Assembly (NCBI GenBank): GCA_964537965.1
Contig: CAZIDB010000166.1
Span: 1-10,704, forward strand
Direction: 5' to 3'
Length of the DNA stretch: 10,704 bases
DNA from: SURF-24 sp964537965
Lineage (GTDB): Bacteria; Bacteroidota; Ignavibacteria; Ignavibacteriales; SURF-24
Shown here in pieces: positions 6,149 to 10,704 of the stretch (position 1 is the stretch's first letter; every line of letters starts with the position of its first letter). The position numbers and the translations under genes were made by a program. The notes beneath the pieces are model-generated. The model had not been told where the DNA came from and ran no database searches. It worked only from the letters and a program-made list of their open reading frames with translations.

Positions 6149-7826
6149 GATTGCTTTCAGCTTTTTTATAATTTTTATTTCATTCAGTTGTTATAAAGCC
6201 CAGGTAATTTCACCGGTTACTACAGAAAAGGGAATGGTCGTTTCTGCCAGCAGTCTTGCTTCAGATGCAGGATTGCTTATGTTAAAGCGCGGCGGAAATG
6301 CAGTTGATGCAGCAGTAGCTATTGGATTTGCGCTTGCAGTTACTTATCCTCAGGCGGGAAATATTGGCGGTGGTGGTTATATGGTAATTCATCTTGCAAG
6401 CGGTAAAGATATTGCAATCGATTTCAGAGAGAAGGCACCATTAAAAGCATTCAGAGATATGTTCCTTGATAAGAATGGAAATTTCAATCCTGAATTGAGC
6501 CAGGATGGAATTACAAGTGTGGGTGTGCCGGGCAGTGTTGCAGGTTTAATTTACGTTCTGAATAAATACGGAACAATGAAACTTGAAGAGGTAATTCAAC
6601 CAGCGATTAGTTTTGCATCAGATGGATTTCCGTTAAGCAGTAACCTCGCTCATCTGTTAAATGATTATTCTGGCGATTTCAGGAAATACAATTCAACTAA
6701 AACTGCATACGCAAAAGATGCCGGTAATTTTTCAGAAGGTGAAATATTTAAGCAGCCGGAGCTTGCTAAAACTCTATCTATTATCAGGGAAAAGGGAATA
6801 GATGGATTTTATAAAGGTGAAATTGCAGATAAGATTATAAAACAGTCAGATAAGCTTAAAGGTTATTTAACTCATAAGGATCTTGAAGATTACAAAGTGA
6901 TTGAAAAAGAACCTGTAAAAGGAAGCTATCACGATTATAAAATTATTTCTATGCCGCCTTCATCTTCCGGTGGAATTATTATTATTCAGACTCTTAATGT
7001 GCTTGAGAACTTTAAGTTTAATAAAGAAGACTGGAACAGCAGCAGTTACATCCATAAGCTAACGGAAACATTTAAATATGTTTATGCTGACAGATCAAAA
7101 CATCTTGGCGATGAAGAATTTTATAACGTTCCTAAAGATTGGTTGATTAGCAAGGATTACGCAAAACAAATTTATTCCAGGATAGGTGAAACAGATATTC
7201 CTTCAAAAGAAATATTTCCCGGTGAACCCACCGCAAAAGAAAGTGATGAAACAACTCACTACAGTGTTTATGATCAGTTCGGAAATGCTGTTAGTGTAAC
7301 GACAACGTTAAACTCAAATTTCGGTTCGCGTGTAGTTGTTGATGGTGCTGGTTTTATTCTGAATAATGAAATGGATGACTTCAGTTCCAAACCCGGTACA
7401 CCAAATCAATTTGGACTTGTAGGCAGTGAAGCAAACTCAATTGAACCCGGTAAAAGAATGCTTAGTTCTATGGCTCCAACAATTGTATTAAAAGATGAAA
7501 AGCCTGTTATGGTTGTCGGAACTCCCGGTGGTTCAACTATTCCAACAGTTATTCTCCAGGTAATTATGAATTGTATTGAGTTTGGAATGAATATCGAACA
7601 GGCAGTTGCAGCCCCAAGAATTCATCACCAGTGGTTGCCGGACGAATTATATTATGAAGATTACGGATTAAGTGAAGATGTAATAAAGAATCTGAAATTA
7701 ATAAAACATAAAGTGGGACATAAAAGAATCCTTGGTTTGGTTGAAGCAATATGGATTGACCACGATAAGAAACTGATCTTTGGCAGTTCTGATCCAAGAG
7801 GATCTGGAAAAGCGGCAGGTTTCTAA
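6120..7826 (+). CDS. ggt: Gamma-glutamyltransferase (gamma-glutamyltranspeptidase), exported
   Basis: This enzyme removes or transfers the gamma-glutamyl group of glutathione and related peptides, usually in the periplasm. From ATG 6120 it has 568 residues, close to E. coli Ggt. The N-terminus is a signal peptide (RTSIYSKIAFSFFIIFISFS), with cleavage probably near YKA|Q. The large subunit shows RGGNAVDAAVAIGFAL, GNIGGGGYMV and DFREKAP, whose Arg binds the glutamate carboxylate. The autoprocessing site is E|TTHYSVYDQFGNAVSVT: Thr378 becomes the N-terminal nucleophile of a 191-residue small subunit. Further active-site motifs are NNEMDDFS, the lid-loop sequence KPGTPNQFGLVG, the pair SSMAPT, and GTPGGST. 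All expected residues are present, so it should mature and be active. The start is chosen because AAGGA (6111-6115) precedes it; ATG 6126 is a close alternative, and ATG 6108 has no ribosome site. It overlaps the MlaD gene by about 29 nt and acpS by 1 nt (TAATG). Confidence 0.96.
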   Translation: MLMRTSIYSKIAFSFFIIFISFSCYKAQVISPVTTEKGMVVSASSLASDAGLLMLKRGGNAVDAAVAIGFALAVTYPQAGNIGGGGYMVIHLASGKDIAIDFREKAPLKAFRDMFLDKNGNFNPELSQDGITSVGVPGSVAGLIYVLNKYGTMKLEEVIQPAISFASDGFPLSSNLAHLLNDYSGDFRKYNSTKTAYAKDAGNFSEGEIFKQPELAKTLSIIREKGIDGFYKGEIADKIIKQSDKLKGYLTHKDLEDYKVIEKEPVKGSYHDYKIISMPPSSSGGIIIIQTLNVLENFKFNKEDWNSSSYIHKLTETFKYVYADRSKHLGDEEFYNVPKDWLISKDYAKQIYSRIGETDIPSKEIFPGEPTAKESDETTHYSVYDQFGNAVSVTTTLNSNFGSRVVVDGAGFILNNEMDDFSSKPGTPNQFGLVGSEANSIEPGKRMLSSMAPTIVLKDEKPVMVVGTPGGSTIPTVILQVIMNCIEFGMNIEQAVAAPRIHHQWLPDELYYEDYGLSEDVIKNLKLIKHKVGHKRILGLVEAIWIDHDKKLIFGSSDPRGSGKAAGF

Positions 7827-8203
7827 TGGTATACGGAATTGGTATTGATATAATCGAAATTGACCGGATTAAAGAAAGTGTGGAAAATTTCGGAGACAAA
7901 TTTCTTAATAAAGTTTTTACTCAAACCGAGTTAGACTATTCACTGAACAAGCCAAACAAATACCAGCACCTTGCTGCCAGATTTGCGGCAAAAGAAGCAA
8001 TTGCAAAAGCATTATCGTTTAATGGTGATCAGGGATTCAGATGGAAGGACATTGAGATTTATAATGAACCTAATGGAATGCCTTCGGTTAAACTTTTTAA
8101 CAACCTGCTGGAAATTCTTGGTGAGGGTAAAGAATTAAAAATAACAATGAGCCACTCTCAGAATTATGTCACCTGCTTCGCAATAATTCACAAAGCTGAA
8201 TAA
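7826..8203 (+). CDS. acpS: Holo-[acyl-carrier-protein] synthase
   Basis: AcpS transfers the 4'-phosphopantetheine arm of coenzyme A to a serine of apo-ACP, activating it for fatty-acid synthesis in the cytoplasm. The 125-residue protein has the usual length and both family signatures: YGIGIDIIEIDRI at the start, with Asp8 as Mg2+ ligand, and the LAARFAAKEAIAKAL helix (49-63), with Glu57 as the second ligand. The end SHSQNYVTCFAII matches the usual closing strand. Its ATG overlaps the stop of the gamma-glutamyltransferase gene (TAATG), so translation is probably coupled. It appears to be the last gene of the run that begins at ssb or the CNNM gene. No clear terminator follows; a dispersed repeat begins 40 nt downstream. 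Confidence 0.97.
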   Translation: MVYGIGIDIIEIDRIKESVENFGDKFLNKVFTQTELDYSLNKPNKYQHLAARFAAKEAIAKALSFNGDQGFRWKDIEIYNEPNGMPSVKLFNNLLEILGEGKELKITMSHSQNYVTCFAIIHKAE

Positions 8204-8243
8204 GCGATTTGAATTGAATTTGTCTTGAAAATCTTCTATTTGC

Positions 8244-8368
8244 TGTCTACAAAATAGTATAGCTGTCATTGCGAGGAGTGAAACGACGAAGCAATCTGTT
8301 TTTTTAATGCTGAATATGAGATCACTTCGCTTTGCCCGTGATAACAATTTTACTTTTTAGACAATCCC
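8244..8368 (+). repeat. Dispersed palindromic MITE-like repeat, copy A
   Basis: The core 8265-8368 recurs at 9805-9907 in the same orientation, with about 11 substitutions and one 1-nt gap by hand alignment. The ends are inverted repeats: TGTCTACAAAATAGTA (8244-8259) against TTTTACTTTTTAGACA (8348-8363), whose complement reads TGTCTAAAAAGTAAAA. Inside are two small hairpins: ATTGC/GCAAT around GAGGAGTGAAACGACGAA, and ATCAC/GTGAT around TTCGCTTTGCC. The outer GTCAT (8265-8269) is matched in inverted form on the right arm in copy B. No transposase is encoded. CATTGCGAGG-type repeats of this kind are known from many bacterial genomes; the exact ends given here are my estimate. Confidence 0.85.
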
Positions 8369-8619
8369 GAATAGATAAAAGATTAATAAATCCCAACTGA
8401 AGTCTTGCTTACAACAATTTTTTAGTTTAATATTGCAAAAAATTATTAAACAATATTCCCGGCGGGGGAATTCTGAATTTAATTATCAGTCATATCTTTC
8501 TTCATCAGTCGTTAAAACGATTATACAATTTTCTTATTCTTTCTGAAAAGCAATCAAACATTATTACAACTCAGGTTTTAAGTTTACTCTGTTTCATCAA
8601 ATAAATTGAGAGCTAAGAC
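8369..8619. other. Non-coding stretch upstream of the DmpA-type gene
   Basis: Between acpS and the DmpA-type gene there are 416 nt without a gene; the first part holds repeat copy A. In the remaining 251 nt I find no coding frame with family signature. There is a short hairpin, ATTCCC-GGCGG-GGGAAT (8455-8471), the only GC-rich spot in an AT-rich stretch. A weak promoter-like pair, TTGCTT (8405-8410) and TAATAT (8428-8433) with 17-nt spacing, could serve the downstream gene with a leader of about 180 nt. Neither is well supported. Confidence 0.35.
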
Positions 8620-9747
8620 ATGAAATTTCTGATTATTACTAACCTTGTTTTTCTTCTTTGTGCTCACTTACCGGCACAAACCGATGGACGGATAAGAGAT
8701 TACGGAATTAAAGTAGGATTACTTGAAACAGGAAAATATAATTCCATAACGGATGTTGAAGGTGTAAAGGTTGGGCACTTTACACTTATCAGGAATGATG
8801 ATATCAGAACCGGTGCTACTGCAATTCTTCCGTATACCGGCAATATTTATATGAACAAAGTACCTGCTGCAATTTATAAAGCAAATGGTTTCGGTAAACT
8901 AACCGGTTATACTCAGGTTGAAGATCTTGGTGAAATTGAGACTCCGGTAATTCTGACAAACACATTATCTGTTCCTACTGCTGCCGATGCCTTGATTGAC
9001 TACACACTTTCATTTGATGAAAATAAAAAAAGTGTCAAATCTGTAAATCCTGTTGTAGGCGAAACAAATGACGGATTTTTAAATGATATCCGTGGAAGAT
9101 ACCTGACAAAGGAAAATATTCTTGAAGGGATAAAAAATGCCTCATCCGGAATAGTTGAGGAAGGTTCTGTTGGTGCAGGTACAGGTACTACCTGTTTCGG
9201 TTTTAAAGGTGGAATAGGAACGTCTTCACGAATGTTACCAAAGGAAAAGGGAGGATACACAATCGGTGTACTTGTTCAGACAAATTTCGGCGGCAGTTTA
9301 ACTATTTCCGGAATACCTGTCGGTGAAGAACTAAAAAATTATAAGGAAACAAATACTGGTGATGGTTCTTGTATGATAGTGGTTGCTACTGATGCTCCTC
9401 TTACGGCAAGAAATCTGAAAAGACTTGCAATGAGAGCGATCTTTGGCCTGGCAAGAACAGGTGGGAATGGTTCAAACGGAAGCGGTGATTATGTAATTGC
9501 TTTTTCTACTGCAAAGGATTTAAGGATTCCACACAATTCACCTGAGAATAATTTTTTAACGGAACAGGAATTAAGGAATGACAGGATGACTCCGTTGTTT
9601 GAAGCTGTTGCCGATGCAACTGAAGAAGCGATTTTAAATTCACTTTTTAAAGCGACAAAGCTTACAGGTAAAGATGGTTTTACTGCAGAAAAATTACCAA
9701 TAGAAAAAGTTATAAAGATTCTTAAGTCCCACAAGGTACTTAAGTAA
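8620..9747 (+). CDS. P1-family (S58) peptidase, DmpA-type L-aminopeptidase/D-esterase, exported
   Basis: Family S58 enzymes are N-terminal-nucleophile hydrolases that release N-terminal residues from peptides; members act on L-amino-acid amides, D-amino-acid esters or beta-peptides. The 375-residue protein has a signal peptide (KFLIITNLVFLLCAHLPAQ) and then the family start RIRDYGIKVGLLETGKYNSI and TDVEGVKVGH. Other conserved parts are GATAILPY, NTLSVPTAADALI, GFLNDIRGR and EEGSVGAGTGTTCFGFKGGI. The autocleavage site is NTGDGS|CMIVVATDAPL: Ser250 is the predicted nucleophile, at the start of the small chain, and is followed by Cys. RLAMRAIFGLARTGG and NGSGDYVIAFST complete the active-site wall. 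The signal peptide predicts action outside the cytoplasm. ATG 8620 has only a weak ribosome site (GAGAG, 8608-8612). The gene stands alone between two repeat copies. The physiological substrate cannot be deduced. Confidence 0.93.
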   Translation: MKFLIITNLVFLLCAHLPAQTDGRIRDYGIKVGLLETGKYNSITDVEGVKVGHFTLIRNDDIRTGATAILPYTGNIYMNKVPAAIYKANGFGKLTGYTQVEDLGEIETPVILTNTLSVPTAADALIDYTLSFDENKKSVKSVNPVVGETNDGFLNDIRGRYLTKENILEGIKNASSGIVEEGSVGAGTGTTCFGFKGGIGTSSRMLPKEKGGYTIGVLVQTNFGGSLTISGIPVGEELKNYKETNTGDGSCMIVVATDAPLTARNLKRLAMRAIFGLARTGGNGSNGSGDYVIAFSTAKDLRIPHNSPENNFLTEQELRNDRMTPLFEAVADATEEAILNSLFKATKLTGKDGFTAEKLPIEKVIKILKSHKVLK

Positions 9748-9780
9748 ATAAAGATTTCTGAAAAAATTAACAACGTCAGT

Positions 9781-9907
9781 GGATGTCTGAAAAGTAACCT
9801 GAAAGTCATTGCGAGGAGTGAAACGATGAAGCAATCTGTTTATTAATGATGGAAATGAGATCACTTCACTTTGTTCGTGATGACGATTTTACTTTTTAGT
9901 CAATCCC
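9781..9907 (+). repeat. Dispersed palindromic MITE-like repeat, copy B
   Basis: This is the second copy of the element at 8244-8368, in the same orientation. Its ends match better than in copy A: TGTCTGAAAAGTAA (9784-9797) against TTACTTTTTAGTCA (9889-9902), two mismatches over 14 bp, with GGAT outside on the left and ATCCC on the right. The inner arms GTCATTGCGA (9805-9814) and TCGTGATGAC (9875-9884) pair in part, giving an imperfect cruciform. It fills most of the 202-nt gap between the DmpA-type gene and the racemase gene and ends 32 nt before the racemase ribosome site. Confidence 0.85.
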
Positions 9908-9949
9908 ATCTACGGTTTTTAAGAATAGCAATTTGTTTCAGGAGGAAAT

Positions 9950-10704
9950 ATGATCAGTAAAAATTCAATAAAAAATATTTTATTATTTTCTCTTGTATTT
10001 GCAACCGGCATTTTGTTAGGATCATATCCAAATAAAAGCAATGCAAAAAATTTAATTGTATCTCATGAACCCAATGTCATTCTGGGAATCTTCGGTGGAA
10101 TGGGACCGGAAGCTACTGCAAACTTCTATCAACTGATAGTTAAACTAACACCGGCAAAAAAAGATCAGAATCATATTCCCACTTTAATTTATAGTTTTCC
10201 GCAGGTTCCGGATCGTACTGCATCAATTATGAGTGGAGATACTTCTATCGTTCCTTACCTTACAGAAGGTTTAATGCGTCTTGAGAAAGCAGGCGCATCT
10301 TTTATTGTAATTCCATGCAACACAGCCCACTACTATTATGATAAGATGCAGAAAAGCATTTCTATCCCGATTATAAATATGATAAGTGAAACTGCAAAGG
10401 AAGTAGCAGCTAAATATCCGGATGTAAAAAAAGTCGGACTGCTTGCAACAACCGGTACAATTTCTACGGGATTATATGAAAAGGAGTTTAAAGCCCTTGG
10501 CATAGAAGTAATTACACCGGCTAAAGATTTAGAAGAGAACTGTGTAATGAAAGCAGTTTATTCAATTAAAGCTGGAGGAAACAAGCAGCAGTGCGAAGAC
10601 TTGCTATACACTGCAGGCAAGGATCTGGAAAAAAATGGTGCTTCGGTAATTGTGCTTGGTTGTACAGAAATTCCGCTTGCTTTCAATCCGGAAAGAGCCG
10701 GTGT
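9950..10704 (+). CDS. Aspartate/glutamate racemase-family protein with signal peptide (3' partial)
   Basis: The frame is open from ATG 9950 to the window end (251 codons, no stop), after an excellent ribosome site AGGAGG (9940-9945). Cofactor-independent racemases of this family interconvert L- and D-aspartate or glutamate (or related acids) with two cysteines as acid and base. Both are present: Cys123 in VIPCNTAHYYY and Cys238 in VLGCTEIPLAF. The substrate-binding start GIFGGMGPEATANFY and the mid-domain VGLLATTGTISTGLYE also match. Ahead of the domain lie about 40 extra residues: a basic start, a hydrophobic stretch (ILLFSLVFATGILLGS) and a possible cleavage site after SNA (30-32). The usual enzymes are cytoplasmic, so the predicted export is unusual. 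Only the last residues are missing, judging by the family length of about 230 for the domain. The substrate is not determinable; the closest type appears to be aspartate racemase. Confidence 0.92.
   Translation, partial: MISKNSIKNILLFSLVFATGILLGSYPNKSNAKNLIVSHEPNVILGIFGGMGPEATANFYQLIVKLTPAKKDQNHIPTLIYSFPQVPDRTASIMSGDTSIVPYLTEGLMRLEKAGASFIVIPCNTAHYYYDKMQKSISIPIINMISETAKEVAAKYPDVKKVGLLATTGTISTGLYEKEFKALGIEVITPAKDLEENCVMKAVYSIKAGGNKQQCEDLLYTAGKDLEKNGASVIVLGCTEIPLAFNPERAG

Noticed and set aside
7564..7899. 111-residue minus-strand open frame across the ggt-acpS junction
   Set aside because: Both sense-strand genes here are certain from conserved active-site motifs, and the minus-strand product has no recognisable motif.
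8135..8347. 70-residue open frame on the minus strand containing DCFVVSLLAMT
   Set aside because: It is the translation of repeat copy A and the end of acpS. Such peptides are commonly annotated by mistake from this repeat type; no ribosome site or family match is visible.
9721..9744. Stem CTTAAGT/ACTTAAG with 10-nt loop at the end of the DmpA-type gene
   Set aside because: The stem is only 7 bp and AT-rich, lies wholly inside the coding sequence, and has no T-run after it; it is not convincing as a terminator.
8265..9907. Repeat pair as a CRISPR array
   Set aside because: There are only two units 1.5 kb apart with a gene between them, each over 100 nt long, and no cas genes.

Overview
The window reads as a chromosomal stretch of an AT-rich, Gram-negative bacterium. 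I infer a member of the Ignavibacteria (Chlorobi/Bacteroidetes group). The gene content is Bacteroidetes-like: a biotin carboxylase with a separate biotin-carrier subunit, ssb followed by a CNNM/CBS/CorC protein, and an MlaD protein with a long coiled-coil tail. However, several genes have strong Shine-Dalgarno sites (GGAGG before the FadL-type gene, AAGGGAGG before ssb, AGGAGG before the racemase), which true Bacteroidetes usually lack. The assignment rests on gene style only. All genes lie on the + strand.

Layout. 1-865: the 3' end of an acyl-CoA carboxylase alpha-type biotin carboxylase, overlapping a small biotin-carrier protein by 8 nt. 961-2247: an OMPP1/FadL-type outer-membrane channel with its own possible promoter, closed by a clear stem-loop. 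2309-2989: an integral-membrane lipid-alcohol kinase of the dolichol/phytol kinase family. 3144-8203: a compact run of six genes: ssb, a GldE/CorC-like membrane protein, an unrecognised single-pass membrane protein, an MlaD/MCE protein, gamma-glutamyltransferase and holo-ACP synthase. From 3602 on, every junction overlaps (4, 23, about 29 and 1 nt), so these five are probably one mRNA with translational coupling. 8204-9949: a looser region in which a DmpA-type peptidase gene sits between two direct copies of a roughly 125-bp palindromic, MITE-like repeat. 9950-end: the start of an exported aspartate/glutamate racemase-family protein, cut by the window edge.

Working together. Two themes recur. 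One is lipids: acyl-CoA carboxylation, fatty-acid/hydrophobic uptake by the FadL-type channel, lipid-alcohol phosphorylation, MCE lipid transport and ACP activation. The other is exported amino-acid and peptide chemistry: gamma-glutamyltransferase, DmpA aminopeptidase and the racemase all begin with signal peptides and may process peptides or D-amino acids in the periplasm.

I see no CRISPR array, phage, transposase, defence island, tRNA or rRNA. The points most worth a second look are the repeat family with its terminal inverted repeats, the direct copies that flank one gene, the unrecognised 126-residue membrane protein between the CNNM and MlaD genes, the split carboxylase, and the signal peptide on the racemase. 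None of these amounts to a clearly new system.
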